A stretch of DNA of 64,000 nucleotides. Origin: Alteromonas sp. MMG017 (lineage in GTDB: Bacteria; Pseudomonadota; Gammaproteobacteria; Enterobacterales; Alteromonadaceae). Under the pieces are notes generated by a model. The model was not told the DNA's origin and searched no databases. It was given only the letters and a program-made list of their open reading frames with translations. A program made the translations under genes and the position numbers. Location of the stretch: positions 434,001 to 498,000 of the forward strand of contig NZ_JAGJDY010000003.1 of assembly GCF_018100795.1 (NCBI RefSeq), in the 5' to 3' direction. Positions 34,782 to 45,313 of this stretch are shown here, one piece after another. The first letter of the stretch is position 1. Every line of letters begins with the position of its first letter.

Positions 34782-36968
34782 ATGAGCAAGAATGAAGTAC
34801 CATTAAACGAAGCAACGCATCGGAATTTATACATCGCGACAGGGTTTGCCGTAGTAATATTGTGTTTTTTCGCCTACCTATACCACTTTTTACACACCCA
34901 CTATACGTTGTCGCAATCGCTAAATGCGAGCAACTCACTGCATCATGCACTCATTGAAATAGAAAAACGTATTGAGGCACTTGCTAAGCCACAACCTTCA
35001 GATGAAATAGCCACTATCCAGAGGGAGTTAATGCCCCTTGCCGTTGAAGCAAAGTATCACTTTCAACATGCTTTTTTAATTGACGATGCGCATTTCGATG
35101 ACTTTAATACCCAGGCACTCAGTTTAGATGCCTATATCAGCGAACAACAAAGAAGCACTTCACTTTCACTTCCCGAGCAGGTTAAAGTTACTTTGTATTT
35201 GCTCCGTACTATTGTTGATTTACCCCCTAGTGAAGTAGCGGGTTATCTATCCCCCCCGCTTCAGCTTTCGCCACTTATTAGAGATATTAGGCTTCAAGAA
35301 CAAATTACCTTAAATCGGTTAAGCCACAGTGCTCAAAATCTCAAAGTAAGCTTGTTTGTGATTACCGCCTTGTTAGCACTTTCTCTTATGGCGCTGTGGC
35401 TATATGTTTTCTCAAAAATTAACCAAAATAGAACTCGTCTGCTTAAGAAAGAAGCGCATACCTCTTCGAAAAATCAAGAATCTGAAGCCTTACTTGAGAA
35501 TGAAAAGCGCGACTTCCTGAACTTAATGAGCCACGAGTTTAGAGGGCCAATTAGTGCCATTATTACTGCACTAGAACTTATTCCTAACATGAAGCAGCAG
35601 CAAGGAAAGCTTATTCAACAAGCGGAACAATCATGCTACCGGCTATTGAACTTAACCAATAACTTGCTCGATATTTTATCGATTGGTAGCGAACAAGATA
35701 AACACATTGGCCGGGTTGACCTTATCAGTTTGCTCGACGAATGTATTGCCCCTTACTCCGTTCAGGTTAGAGGGAAAAAAGTCGAATTTACGATGCATTG
35801 CAACCATAGCGTTCCCCACTTTATTGAAGGGGATGCCACAAACTTATCTAAAGTCATCCGCAACACGTTAGACAATGCCGTTAAGTTCACACCCAATGGC
35901 ATTATTGATGTAAATGTCACCACCTTGGTGAAAAACAAAAAGGTTTGCTTGGTCATAAAAGTGAGAGACTCAGGACTCGGCATTGCAGATGACATAAAGC
36001 CTAAAATTTTTGAACGTTTTTTTCGTGGCGAACAGCCGCTAGATCATCGGTTTCCAGGTGCTGGTATCGGGCTTACCGTAGTGCAAAAAAGCATTGATCA
36101 ACTAGGTGGAAGCCTCTCGTTTACCAGCCAAGAGGGCATTGGTACTGAATTTGTTGCCAATATTCCTATTACGCCTTTATCCGATATCGAAACACCCAAA
36201 ATTAATACTAGCAATGCGCGTTTCGCTATTGTTGATGATTTAGAAATTTCTCGACTGCATATACAAAACATTATTACTAGCGAAGGGTTTTCCGCCCGTT
36301 GCTTTGCTTCAGGTTCAGACCTACTAAGCTTGCATGATGAGTTACTACAATACACCGCCATTTTCGCCGACCTCTACATGCCTGGCATCGATGGTTTAGA
36401 GCTAACTCGAACACTTCATGCTATTTACGGAAAACGTACACCACCTATTGTGGTGTTATCGGCTACACCAGATATTGCCAATGTTATTGCAAACAGTCAG
36501 CTTGAAGTATGGCAATCGTTTGTTAAGCCGGTTGATAAAAACCGTATTGTGGATACACTCCATCATTTGGCGCAACCGAACAAATCAGCTTACCAAACAG
36601 TGAATCATGCCAAAGTGTTGGTGGTAGAAGATGAGCCTATCAATGCCCAAATGCTGGAAAACATGCTGATATGCATGGGTCACTCACCTAAAACTGTCAC
36701 CACTGGCAACGATGCCATCATTCAAGCCAGTGAAGAGTCTTACGACGCTATTTTGTTAGATATTAATTTACCTGATATTAGCGGATTAGAGGTGGCAAAA
36801 ATTATTAAAGAGAAAAAGCCAAACATTCCCATCGTTGCTATTACAGCTAACGCACATAAAGACGACAAAAAAGCCTCTGAACTTGCTGGTATTCGCTACC
36901 ACTTAGTTAAACCTGTTACCTTCCAAGAGTTGAAAAACACCTTAGATTTAACCCTATTGAAACTATAA
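34782..36968 (+). CDS. Hybrid sensor histidine kinase with two receiver domains
   Basis: A 728-residue membrane kinase. TM1 (about 18-38) and TM2 (about 190-212) flank a roughly 150-residue helical periplasmic sensor. HisKA has phospho-acceptor H251 (MSHEFRGP); HATPase has N-box NTLDNAVKF, DSGLGIAD and GAGIGL. Two receiver domains follow: REC1 with D530 (FADLYMPG) and REC2 with D660 (ILLDINLPD). No Hpt domain or output domain is present, so phosphotransfer to a separate protein is expected. GGAG lies before ATG 34782. The signal is unknown. It converges with the diguanylate cyclase gene. Confidence 0.93.
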   Translation: MSKNEVPLNEATHRNLYIATGFAVVILCFFAYLYHFLHTHYTLSQSLNASNSLHHALIEIEKRIEALAKPQPSDEIATIQRELMPLAVEAKYHFQHAFLIDDAHFDDFNTQALSLDAYISEQQRSTSLSLPEQVKVTLYLLRTIVDLPPSEVAGYLSPPLQLSPLIRDIRLQEQITLNRLSHSAQNLKVSLFVITALLALSLMALWLYVFSKINQNRTRLLKKEAHTSSKNQESEALLENEKRDFLNLMSHEFRGPISAIITALELIPNMKQQQGKLIQQAEQSCYRLLNLTNNLLDILSIGSEQDKHIGRVDLISLLDECIAPYSVQVRGKKVEFTMHCNHSVPHFIEGDATNLSKVIRNTLDNAVKFTPNGIIDVNVTTLVKNKKVCLVIKVRDSGLGIADDIKPKIFERFFRGEQPLDHRFPGAGIGLTVVQKSIDQLGGSLSFTSQEGIGTEFVANIPITPLSDIETPKINTSNARFAIVDDLEISRLHIQNIITSEGFSARCFASGSDLLSLHDELLQYTAIFADLYMPGIDGLELTRTLHAIYGKRTPPIVVLSATPDIANVIANSQLEVWQSFVKPVDKNRIVDTLHHLAQPNKSAYQTVNHAKVLVVEDEPINAQMLENMLICMGHSPKTVTTGNDAIIQASEESYDAILLDINLPDISGLEVAKIIKEKKPNIPIVAITANAHKDDKKASELAGIRYHLVKPVTFQELKNTLDLTLLKL

Positions 36969-36977
36969 GAGTAAACG

Positions 36978-37011
36978 CAGAGTTGGTGTAATAAGCGCAC
37001 TACCAACTCTG
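36978..37011. terminator. Hairpin between convergent kinase and cyclase genes
   Basis: CAGAGTTGGT (36978-36987) pairs with ACCAACTCTG (37002-37011), with TTT after it on the plus strand and a 14-nt loop. Probable terminator for the histidine kinase gene. Confidence 0.5.
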
Positions 37012-37062
37012 TTTGAAGCTACCGAAAAAGACTATGCATGTAGTTGCATTGCAAATAGTTGC

Positions 37063-38022
37063 TTACACTCCGGCTAGCGCGCTAATACAGTATTTGTTCC
37101 GCCCACTTTCTTTAGCTTCGTAAAGCGCTTGGTCGGCTTTTTCAAGCCAAGCCATAGAGCTTTTACTATGAGGGTCGAATTCAGCTAAACCCAAACTCAC
37201 CGTAAAAGTAATTTCTTCACCATCGTGCTCTACCACCAAACGTTCCGCTAAACGACGAATACGCTCAGCCACTATAACGGCCTTTTCAACGGGTGAGTCG
37301 GTAAGAATCACGGCAAATTCTTCGCCGCCATAACGGCCTGCTAAATCAGTTTCCCGGACGCAGCGCGTGATAAGCGCGGACAGCATCTGAATCACTTTAT
37401 CGCCTGCTTGGTGACCATAAGTATCGTTCACTTTTTTAAAGTGATCGATGTCTAACATCATTGCGGTACTCGCCTTTTCTTGGCGCTTGGCTAACTTATA
37501 AGATTGCTCAAAACGCTCCTGCCAGTATCGACGATTAAACAGCCCCGTTAAGCCATCAATTCGGCTGGCTGTTTTAAGCTCTTCATTCAGCCTTTCCATA
37601 CCAATTTTGCTAAGTGCTTGGTCTGTTACGTCATAAACGACGATACAGAACTTCTCAACATCACCGGTTTCAGAAATTAGTGGAAACATGGTCACGTTCT
37701 GATACATGAAACTGGCTTGGCAGGTAATAGGTCTATTGCCGCCAAATTTAAATAAGTATTGGCGCTGTTCCCAAATAATAAATACTGGGCTTTTTAAGTT
37801 AAAGACCGGTCCTGATTTAAGCCTCAGCCAATTTTCATCAATCTCTGAAAAATGGGTAAATAAGGAGGTACCTTTAATATCGTGGGGTAGAATTGAAGAG
37901 TGGTTCTCCATGAATTTATTCCACGCTTCCACTACGAAATCTCGGTTTAGTACAACAATACCCACTTCGATAGAGTCGAGCAGTTCAGCGGGTAAATTTC
38001 CACCTGCAGTCAGTGAAATCAT
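37063..38022 (-). CDS. PAS-GGDEF diguanylate cyclase
   Basis: A 319-residue soluble protein. The N-terminal PAS-like sensor (about 10-135) is followed by a linker helix and a GGDEF domain (about 150-315) with active-site GGEEF at 232-236 and an inhibitory-site RETD at 223-226. It should make cyclic-di-GMP, with product feedback. Its ATG overlaps the stop codon of the REC-CheX gene (TAATG), so the two proteins are made together and the response regulator is likely to control cyclase-linked behaviour. Confidence 0.93.
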   Translation of the reverse strand: MISLTAGGNLPAELLDSIEVGIVVLNRDFVVEAWNKFMENHSSILPHDIKGTSLFTHFSEIDENWLRLKSGPVFNLKSPVFIIWEQRQYLFKFGGNRPITCQASFMYQNVTMFPLISETGDVEKFCIVVYDVTDQALSKIGMERLNEELKTASRIDGLTGLFNRRYWQERFEQSYKLAKRQEKASTAMMLDIDHFKKVNDTYGHQAGDKVIQMLSALITRCVRETDLAGRYGGEEFAVILTDSPVEKAVIVAERIRRLAERLVVEHDGEEITFTVSLGLAEFDPHSKSSMAWLEKADQALYEAKESGRNKYCISALAGV

Positions 38023-39047
38023 TATGAAGCCTCCTTTTCGACATCCACTAAACGCCCATAAATATGGTTCATCGCTTCATCGGGAAATAGGAGTAACAAA
38101 TCGAATGCAATATCTCTGGCTTTAATGGCGTAACCAATTTCGATTGCCATTACCTTGCCCCACTTCTTAACATTGTCGTTAAGTAACGCAGCTAGCCCTT
38201 GATGTCGACCGAGTAATACAGGAAGCGTATGACTAAATGACACGTTTAGTTGTTCAGACAATCCATTTAAGCATGCACCAATGAGAATATTCGACACATC
38301 CATTAATGCTTCAAGCTCTAAGCTTCCCGTAGACTGGTGAGCATCGTATTTTAGTAACTCAACGATGTTTTGCGAGTTAGTATCATTGAAAATAACCAGC
38401 GCCTCGCCGCGAATTCCGGCACTAACAAAGCCTTTCGACACGGCTGAAACACAGTCGTTGCGATTTATCTCGGCGATGGCCATCGACAACTCATTACTTT
38501 CTAGCAAATTTACATTGGGAATAGGCAGGTCGACAAACTCGCCCATAAGCTGTGCTAGGCTTTCACCAGCCCGGCCCATAGCGATATTCACCATTTCTCG
38601 ATAAGCATCTAGCTTATCGTCCAACGAGGACGCATCGGTGTCTCTTGCAACGGCTTCTCGCTGTATTGCTGTAGAAACGCCACTATAGATACCGTAAGAA
38701 GATAGAATGTTAGTGAGCTTTTCGTTATCAATAGGTTTACGAATAAAATCGATAGCACCTAAAGCCAACATTCGATCTCGCGCTTGCGCTTGTACGTCTC
38801 CTGATACCACAATAACCAAACAAGGTAAGTCTTCCTTACGAATGGCCTCCATGGTTTCATAGCCGTCCATGACGGGCATATTCAGGTCAAGAAAGACCAC
38901 ATCGCCTTTACCAGCACGGATAACCTCAAGGGCTTCTTGTCCATTACCGGCAAATGAAATCTCTACGTCCCAACTATCTGGGATACTGCGCGCCATCTGA
39001 CGTCGCGCAAAGCCTGAATCATCACATATAAGAATAGGTGTAGACAC
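38022..39047 (-). CDS. Response regulator with CheC/CheX-like phosphatase domain
   Basis: A 341-residue protein. N-terminal REC domain has D54 (VFLDLNMP) and K-containing FIRKPID. The C-terminal part (about 140-340) resembles the CheC/CheX phosphatase fold, with paired helices around MAIAEINRNDC and DVSNILIGACLNGL, the latter akin to the E-x2-N catalytic signature though the exact residues are not certain. Such proteins dephosphorylate CheY-like partners. Encoded directly upstream of, and overlapping, the diguanylate cyclase gene, which points to a small c-di-GMP/motility control unit. The start is ATG 39047. Confidence 0.82.
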   Translation of the reverse strand: MSTPILICDDSGFARRQMARSIPDSWDVEISFAGNGQEALEVIRAGKGDVVFLDLNMPVMDGYETMEAIRKEDLPCLVIVVSGDVQAQARDRMLALGAIDFIRKPIDNEKLTNILSSYGIYSGVSTAIQREAVARDTDASSLDDKLDAYREMVNIAMGRAGESLAQLMGEFVDLPIPNVNLLESNELSMAIAEINRNDCVSAVSKGFVSAGIRGEALVIFNDTNSQNIVELLKYDAHQSTGSLELEALMDVSNILIGACLNGLSEQLNVSFSHTLPVLLGRHQGLAALLNDNVKKWGKVMAIEIGYAIKARDIAFDLLLLFPDEAMNHIYGRLVDVEKEAS

Positions 39048-39056
39048 AAAACCTCC

Positions 39057-39890
39057 TTATATTGCGACGGGTGCTTTTATGTGAGGGTGAGACTGGTAGC
39101 CTTTAAGCGTAAAGTCCTCAAATGAAAAATCAAAAATGTCTTTCACGCTTTCGTTTAATTCCATAACGGGCGGCGCGAAAGGTTCTCGGCTTAATTGCAG
39201 GTCAACTTGCTCTAGATGATTACTATATAAATGCGCATCACCCAATGTCAGAATGAAATCACCCGGCGCTAGGTCACATACTTGGGCGATCATCATAGTG
39301 AGTAAGGCATAGCTAGCAATATTAAAAGGAATACCTAAGAAAATATCACCACTGCGCTGATATAGCTGACAACTCAATTTGCCATCAAGCACATAGAATT
39401 GAAACATGGTATGACACGGTGGCAATGCTTGCTTACCCATACTCGCATTTTCACTTGGCGAATATTGTGTATCTGGCAATACAGACGGATTCCATGCACT
39501 GACAATAAGACGGCGAGAATCTGGATTGGTTTTGATTTGGTCAATCACATCGGCTATCTGATCGATAGTTGTACCATCGCCATTGTCCCAACTGCGCCAC
39601 TGCTTACCGTAGACAGGGCCTAATTCGCCCTCTTCTGTTGCCCAACCATCCCAAATGCTCACGCCATTTTCTTTCAAATAAGCGATGTTACTTTCGCCTT
39701 TCAAGAACCATAGCAGCTCGTGAATAATAGATTTAAGGTGGCATTTTTTAGTGGTAACTAACGGAAAGCCTTGTTGTAAATCAAACCGCATTTGATAGCC
39801 AAATACACTTAACGTACCGGTTCCAGTGCGGTCTTCCTTTTTTACACCTGTATCACGTACATGGCGCATCAATGCGAGATATTCTTTCAT
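39057..39890 (-). CDS. thyA: Thymidylate synthase
   Basis: A 277-residue ThyA. Catalytic Cys159 sits in [21 protein letters not shown] and the RR pair ([11 protein letters not shown]) bind folate and phosphate. It methylates dUMP to dTMP with methylene-tetrahydrofolate. It is some 13 residues longer than E. coli ThyA because of an insertion at about residues 139-154 just before the catalytic loop, a variant seen in other longer bacterial ThyA proteins. 12 nt separate it from lgt, matching the usual lgt-thyA pair. Confidence 0.97.
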   Translation of the reverse strand: MKEYLALMRHVRDTGVKKEDRTGTGTLSVFGYQMRFDLQQGFPLVTTKKCHLKSIIHELLWFLKGESNIAYLKENGVSIWDGWATEEGELGPVYGKQWRSWDNGDGTTIDQIADVIDQIKTNPDSRRLIVSAWNPSVLPDTQYSPSENASMGKQALPPCHTMFQFYVLDGKLSCQLYQRSGDIFLGIPFNIASYALLTMMIAQVCDLAPGDFILTLGDAHLYSNHLEQVDLQLSREPFAPPVMELNESVKDIFDFSFEDFTLKGYQSHPHIKAPVAI

Positions 39891-39902
39891 CTTTCTTCTT
39901 AT

Positions 39903-40706
39903 TTATTGTTTAATTTGTTGCTGTTGGCGGGTGTAGGCGCGCACTAATAGCCCTATGCCTAATGCAATCATAGGTAAACATAATAGCTGCCCTTGGCTTA
40001 GCCCCATTTGGTATAAACCAATGTGAGCATCTGGCTCTCTAAAGTACTCCACGATAAAACGGAAACTCCCATAGCCAAGTAAAAAGACACCACTTACCGC
40101 GCCAACCGGTCGAGGTTTAGCAGAATAAAGCCATAAAATAACAAACAATAATACGCCTTCCAAGGCAAATTCATATAACTGGGAAGGATGGCGAGGCACA
40201 TTACCGGCACTTGGGAAAATGATTGCCCAAGGCACATCAGTGGTACGGCCCCATAATTCAGCGTTAAGGAAGTTTCCAATGCGTCCTGCGCCCAAGCCAA
40301 TGGGCACTAAGGGAGCCACGAAATCACCTAAACGTAAAAACGTGGTTTTCATTCGCTTAGCCTGCCACATTAAGGCCACTAATACGCCAACAAGTCCGCC
40401 ATGGAACGACATACCACCGGCCCATATTTTAAACAGGTAGAGGGGATTTTCTAGAAACATGCCAAACTGATAGAAGAACACATAGCCAATGCGACCACCC
40501 AAAATCACACCAACAAAGCTCCAGAACAATAAATCACTTAGTTGATCTCGCGTCCATTCAGTACGAGACAAACGCTTCTGCGCTAGCAAATATGCGGCAA
40601 TAAAACCAACGAGGTACATCATGCCGTACCAACGGACACTTAATGGCCCGAGGCTAAAAATAATAGGGTCTATACTGGGAAAAACCAAATAACTGCTTTC
40701 AGCCAT
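39903..40706 (-). CDS. lgt: Prolipoprotein diacylglyceryl transferase
   Basis: A 267-residue inner-membrane protein with about seven helices. The Lgt signature is [18 protein letters not shown], with conserved HGGLVG earlier. It transfers diacylglycerol from phosphatidylglycerol to the lipobox cysteine, so it would modify the agarase, FG-GAP and OMF lipoproteins in this window. It lies 4 nt from the TauE/SafE gene and 12 nt from thyA, in one probable transcript. Confidence 0.97.
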   Translation of the reverse strand: MAESSYLVFPSIDPIIFSLGPLSVRWYGMMYLVGFIAAYLLAQKRLSRTEWTRDQLSDLLFWSFVGVILGGRIGYVFFYQFGMFLENPLYLFKIWAGGMSFHGGLVGVLVALMWQAKRMKTTFLRLGDFVAPLVPIGLGAGRIGNFLNAELWGRTTDVPWAIIFPSAGNVPRHPSQLYEFALEGVLLFVILWLYSAKPRPVGAVSGVFLLGYGSFRFIVEYFREPDAHIGLYQMGLSQGQLLCLPMIALGIGLLVRAYTRQQQQIKQ

Positions 40707-40710
40707 ACGC

Positions 40711-41517
40711 TTAATTAATTCCTACAAACATTTTGATACTTACCAACACTAACAAACACGCTAGCATTGCTTTTAAAACTCGAGTATTAACCCGCTGGCC
40801 CAGCTTTGCGCCAATACCTGCGGTAAATATTGATGTGGTGACAATACCTGCTGTGGCGGGCAAATATACGTAACCTAAACTCCACTGTGGCATACCTGCT
40901 TGCTGCCACCCTGCAGCAACAAAACTGGCGGTGCCAAATATTGCGATTAACAAGCCACTAAATGCCGCGCAACCAATCGCCAATCTTATATTAATTCTGA
41001 ACCAGACTAAGGCTGGCACTAACAAAGCGCCACCACCAATACCCATCAGAGCGCTAATTAAACCTGTGCCACAACCTACGCAACTTAGCACCCATGGTGA
41101 CGCTTCGCTGTCTGATGTTTTCTGCTTACCGAATATCATTTGTGCGGCAATAATAATAACCAGAACCGCAAAGATATCTTTTAATAGCGCACCGGAAATA
41201 TGACTGGCAATTTGCGCCCCTAAGATAGCACCTATTGCTATACCAAACCCAGTATAAAGCACTGTTGGTTTATGGATATTACCTAAGCGATAGTGTGCGA
41301 ACGCAGACGACATGCCCGTAAAAATAATGGTAGAAAGTGAGGTAGCTATGGCCACCGGCATCACAGTCTCAACGGTCATACCAGCAAAGTGAATCAGTAA
41401 GTAGGAGAGTACAGGAACGATGATAAGACCACCACCTATACCTAACATTCCTGCTAATAACCCGACGATCACGCCAAGGACTAAGCAGCTCACAAAAATG
41501 ATGGTTAACGGTTCCAT
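40711..41517 (-). CDS. TauE/SafE family membrane transporter
   Basis: A 268-residue protein with about eight helices and two repeated family motifs, [15 protein letters not shown] and [15 protein letters not shown]. The family exports or imports sulfur-containing anions such as sulfite or sulfoacetate, but most members are uncharacterised. It sits between ptsP and lgt as in related marine gammaproteobacteria. The substrate is not inferable. Confidence 0.92.
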   Translation of the reverse strand: MEPLTIIFVSCLVLGVIVGLLAGMLGIGGGLIIVPVLSYLLIHFAGMTVETVMPVAIATSLSTIIFTGMSSAFAHYRLGNIHKPTVLYTGFGIAIGAILGAQIASHISGALLKDIFAVLVIIIAAQMIFGKQKTSDSEASPWVLSCVGCGTGLISALMGIGGGALLVPALVWFRINIRLAIGCAAFSGLLIAIFGTASFVAAGWQQAGMPQWSLGYVYLPATAGIVTTSIFTAGIGAKLGQRVNTRVLKAMLACLLVLVSIKMFVGIN

Positions 41518-41576
41518 TCAAAATCCTTTATCACACAGCAGAATCTAGCATTTACACTGCTAGCGCCATGCCTATT

Positions 41577-43874
41577 TTACGCACCCGCCCGTATTAACCC
41601 ACCTAAGCCTTTTGTCTCTAAATATTCGTTTAAATGACCGAATACTTGTTCATGGCTTTGCGACGTTAACGCGAGAGAAAGAAGCTGTTTGCTTTCCGCC
41701 AGCGAAACCTTACGAATAAGCCAATTAATTTTTCGAATATTGAACGCATTCATACTTAAACGACGATACCCCATGCCCATTAATAAAATAGCACCTGCCG
41801 GTTCACCGGCAATCTCGCCGCAGATGGTAACAGGGATTTGGTTCTCGTTTGATTGCTGCACAATGTCGTAGAGTGCAGCTAATACCGCAGGATGGTAGCT
41901 GTTGTACAGCCCTGCCACACGGGTGTTGTTTCTGTCTACCGCCAACAAGTATTGGGTTAAATCGTTACTGCCCACCGAGAAGAAATCTACGTGTTTCGCA
42001 AGCTGCGGCAGTTGATACAATACCGAGGGTACTTCTAACATGATACCTAACTTAGGTCGCTGAAGTACTTCACCCGACTCACAAACCTCGTCACATATCT
42101 CAAAGTAGGCTTGGTTAACTAAGCGCTTGGCTTCTTGCACTTCTGCCACCGTAGATATCATGGGTAGCATAATGCGTAGGTTTTTAAGCCCAATACTGGC
42201 TCTTAGCATGGCCCGTACTTGTACCAAGAATATCTCAGGGTGATCGAGTGTTAATCGTATGCCCCGCCACCCTAAGAACGGGTTCTCTTCATTGATGGGA
42301 AAATAAGGTAGTGGCTTATCGCCCCCCACATCAAGGGTACGCATGGTAATCGGCAAATCGGGTGCCGACTCTAAGATTTGGCGATAAAGCTCGACTTGCT
42401 CTTGCTCAGAAGGAAAACGCTCCCGTAGCATAAAGGGAATTTCAGTACGGTACAGACCAATACCCGAGCCAATATGGCCAGCATTAAGCTCGGCTTCAGC
42501 AGACAAACCCGCATTGATATATAGCGACATGCGACAGCCATCTACGCTTTCACAAGGCTGCCCGGCTTCGGCGTCTATGCGCTCGGTTATTGCCGACTCT
42601 TCTTCAATAAGCTGAATAAATTCAGTTTTAATGTTCCGCTCGGGGGAAACAATTACCTCACCTGCATAACCATCGAGTAAAAGCTCTTTACCCTCAAGCA
42701 GTGCAGGAGACACATTCTGACACCCCATCACCGCAGGCACCCCCATTGCCCTTGCTAGAATAGCGGCATGAGAGTTGTTCGACCCACGGATAGAGATGAT
42801 GCCTTTGAGCTTTTCTCTTGGAAACTCTGCCAGCATGGTTGCCGATACTTCATCGGCCACCAAAATACTGTCTTCGGTGGCGAGTTTTTCTACCAGCTTT
42901 TGCCCTTGGCCTTGGCCTTCGGTAAGAATATTAGCCAGAATACGATCTGAAAGGTCGACGATATCGATGGCACGCTCTTGCATGTAAGGGTCGTCCATCG
43001 CACGAAAACGTGCGGCGTAATTTTCGACAACCATCTTAAGTGACGACGCAGCATCCCACCCTTGCCTAATTTTCTCTTCTACCTCGCGGCCTAAACTATT
43101 GGCATCAAGCAAATGGTGATAAAGCTGAAAGATGGATTTAACGTCATCAGGAATATCGTCATCTAAACTTTTCGATAATCCATCTACGTGTTGGCGCGTG
43201 ACTTCCACGCCTTTGCGGTAGGTTTGGATTTCGTCGTTTGGATTTTTACTGCGTTTAACAACCCAGTTTTTTAAATTAAGTGACTTATCAGGGGAAAAGC
43301 CTTTACCGATAGCTAAGCCGGGCGAACCCGCAATACCAGAGACATTTTTTTGCAGTGCAATACTGTTCACATTGGCGGTATTGTTTAGTGCCCCGCGCAT
43401 GTCAGCATTGGTAATTTCAAGCGCAAGCTGTGCTGCTAAGGTAACTAAGAAAGCTTCTTCGTCTTCACTGAAGCGGCGCATTTCGCTTTGCTGCAGGGTA
43501 ATTACCCCCAACACTTTACGCTGGTGAATAATGGGCGTACCCAAAAAAGCGTTGTAGTTTTCTTCTTTAACTTCAGGATAGTGTTTGAATCGAGGATGAT
43601 GCTGGGCGTTAACAATGTTGAGCGGTTCTTCACGCTGACCGACTAAGCCAATTAAGCCTTCAGAAAAGCCAATATGAACTTGCTCTACTGCATCAGGGTG
43701 CAGACCGTCGGTAGCCTTTAAAATAAAGGTTTGTTTCTCGTAATCGGCTAGATATATGGAGCATGAGTCGACATCTAGCGTTTGTTTAACGCGAGATGCC
43801 AGGCGAAACAAGGCAGTATCTAGCGCAGGAATTTGATTCATTTCCTGCACGATACGTTTAAGCGTGGTTAACAT
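41577..43874 (-). CDS. ptsP: PTS phosphotransferase EI-Ntr (PtsP) with N-terminal GAF domain
   Basis: About 765 residues. GAF domain (about 1-160), then the PTS enzyme I phosphohistidine domain with active-site His in SNNSHAAILARAMGVP, then the PEP-utilising TIM barrel (DGGDKPLPYF-like VGGDKPLPYF, GSNDLTQY). It starts the nitrogen PTS relay, passing phosphate from PEP to NPr and EIIA-Ntr. ATG 43874 matches the E. coli start (MLTTLKRIV) and has AAGG close by; an in-frame TTG at 43901 with GGGAG is a real alternative that would add nine residues. Follows rppH, as in E. coli. Confidence 0.95.
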   Translation of the reverse strand: MLTTLKRIVQEMNQIPALDTALFRLASRVKQTLDVDSCSIYLADYEKQTFILKATDGLHPDAVEQVHIGFSEGLIGLVGQREEPLNIVNAQHHPRFKHYPEVKEENYNAFLGTPIIHQRKVLGVITLQQSEMRRFSEDEEAFLVTLAAQLALEITNADMRGALNNTANVNSIALQKNVSGIAGSPGLAIGKGFSPDKSLNLKNWVVKRSKNPNDEIQTYRKGVEVTRQHVDGLSKSLDDDIPDDVKSIFQLYHHLLDANSLGREVEEKIRQGWDAASSLKMVVENYAARFRAMDDPYMQERAIDIVDLSDRILANILTEGQGQGQKLVEKLATEDSILVADEVSATMLAEFPREKLKGIISIRGSNNSHAAILARAMGVPAVMGCQNVSPALLEGKELLLDGYAGEVIVSPERNIKTEFIQLIEEESAITERIDAEAGQPCESVDGCRMSLYINAGLSAEAELNAGHIGSGIGLYRTEIPFMLRERFPSEQEQVELYRQILESAPDLPITMRTLDVGGDKPLPYFPINEENPFLGWRGIRLTLDHPEIFLVQVRAMLRASIGLKNLRIMLPMISTVAEVQEAKRLVNQAYFEICDEVCESGEVLQRPKLGIMLEVPSVLYQLPQLAKHVDFFSVGSNDLTQYLLAVDRNNTRVAGLYNSYHPAVLAALYDIVQQSNENQIPVTICGEIAGEPAGAILLMGMGYRRLSMNAFNIRKINWLIRKVSLAESKQLLSLALTSQSHEQVFGHLNEYLETKGLGGLIRAGA

Positions 43875-43930
43875 TGCGCCTTTTTGACCCTGAGTGTCCA
43901 ATCGCTACTCCCTATACTTTGCTCGTTCGC

Positions 43931-44473
43931 CTAGCCTCGCCTGCGCTTTTTACCGCGCTTTTGCGACGACGTATTATGGCGCTGTTGTGGACGCTGTTGA
44001 GCAGCCATTACAACAGGGGAAAATTCCTTCATAACCCGACGGTAGACGTCTCGCTTGAACGACACGACATTTCTAATTGGATACCAATAGCTCACCCAAC
44101 GCCAATCATCAAATTCTGGGTGCCCTGTTTTCAATACATTCACGTCCCGCTCATTACAGTCAAGCTGCAGCAGGAACCACTTTTGTTTTTGGCCTATACA
44201 GACCGGATTACTTCCCTGACGAATTAATCGCTTAGGAAGCTTATATCTAAGCCAGTTACGTGTAACACTTAAAATGGTGACATCTTTCGGTGTCAGTCCC
44301 ACTTCTTCGTGCAGCTCGCGGTACATAGCTTGTTCGGCAGATTCCCCTTCATCAATTCCGCCTTGAGGGAACTGCCATGAATGTTGACCATAACGCCTTG
44401 CCCAAAATATTTGACCCATTTTGTTGCAAATCACTATGCCCACATTCGCACGGAATCCATCGGCATCTATCAC
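43931..44473 (-). CDS. rppH: RNA pyrophosphohydrolase RppH (Nudix)
   Basis: A 180-residue Nudix enzyme with box [22 protein letters not shown]. It removes pyrophosphate from 5'-triphosphate mRNA, starting RNA decay. The start is GTG at 44473: GGGAG lies 6 nt before it and the N-terminus then reads (M)[13 protein letters not shown], in register with E. coli RppH. An ATG 13 codons upstream is open but has no family counterpart. The C-terminal tail is very basic (KRGKKRR). It is upstream of ptsP in the same direction. Confidence 0.95.
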   Translation of the reverse strand: MIDADGFRANVGIVICNKMGQIFWARRYGQHSWQFPQGGIDEGESAEQAMYRELHEEVGLTPKDVTILSVTRNWLRYKLPKRLIRQGSNPVCIGQKQKWFLLQLDCNERDVNVLKTGHPEFDDWRWVSYWYPIRNVVSFKRDVYRRVMKEFSPVVMAAQQRPQQRHNTSSQKRGKKRRRG

Positions 44474-44589
44474 ATAGACTCCCGGGCACACTATACTTTT
44501 ATATCTCTGCATTCTTCCATAATATATACACCATTCAAAGCATTAATCGAAATTCATGCTTTCCTTATAGAAAATTACTGAGCTGAACT

Positions 44590-45264
44590 ATGCGTCCACC
44601 CGAGTCTCCACCTGAAAATTCAACTGCGTTATTAGCACGCTGTGACGCCATTGCGGGCTTAACCTTGGGAGAATTAGCCCACATGGCTGACGTTGCCATA
44701 CCAGAAAATTTACAGCGTCATAAAGGCTGGCCAGGTATGTTGATTGAACGTTGGTTAGGGGCCAGTGCCGGATCTAAACCTCAGCAAGACTTCCCAGAGC
44801 TGGGTATTGAACTTAAAACTATTCCCATCGATGCCAATTTTATGCCCCTTGAAACCACCTATGTTTGCTATGCCCCCTTGTTGATGCAGCCAGGGTTAAC
44901 GTGGGAAACAAGCAATGTACGCAACAAAATTCAACAAGTGCTGTGGTTACCTATTGAGGGAGACAGGCGCATTCCATTGGCGCAGCGCAGAGTCGCCAGT
45001 GCGTTTTATTGGCAGCCGAGTGCACTAGAAGATGCGATATTAAAACAAGACTGGGAAGAGCTTACAGAGCAAATACTGACAGGGCATGTAGAATCAATCA
45101 CTTCTCGCCAAGGCGAGGCGTTGCACCTTCGCCCTAAGGCTGCCAGCGGCAAAGTATTAACTGATGCCTTAGGTCCGCAAGGCGAGCGAATCAAAACGCG
45201 CCCTCGTGGGTTCTACTTGCGTAAAACCTTTACCCAGCAGGTGCTTTATAACGCGTTTAGCTAA
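44590..45264 (+). CDS. mutH: DNA mismatch repair endonuclease MutH
   Basis: A 224-residue MutH. The catalytic acidic/Lys cluster is visible as ELGIELKTIP (E-x-K), preceded by DFPELG. It nicks the unmethylated strand at hemimethylated GATC sites after MutS/MutL activation. It is divergent from rppH, a gene order common in gammaproteobacteria. Ribosome site GAGC is modest. Confidence 0.95.
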   Translation: MRPPESPPENSTALLARCDAIAGLTLGELAHMADVAIPENLQRHKGWPGMLIERWLGASAGSKPQQDFPELGIELKTIPIDANFMPLETTYVCYAPLLMQPGLTWETSNVRNKIQQVLWLPIEGDRRIPLAQRRVASAFYWQPSALEDAILKQDWEELTEQILTGHVESITSRQGEALHLRPKAASGKVLTDALGPQGERIKTRPRGFYLRKTFTQQVLYNAFS

Positions 45265-45313
45265 CTTTACGTTTAGCATGGTGATGTCGGTTGGATAAAT
45301 AGAGGCTGTTAAA

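Noticed and set aside
39057..39890. ThyA insertion near the catalytic loop as a novelty
   Set aside because: Longer bacterial ThyA proteins with an insertion at this place are known, so it was noted in the annotation but not raised as a finding.
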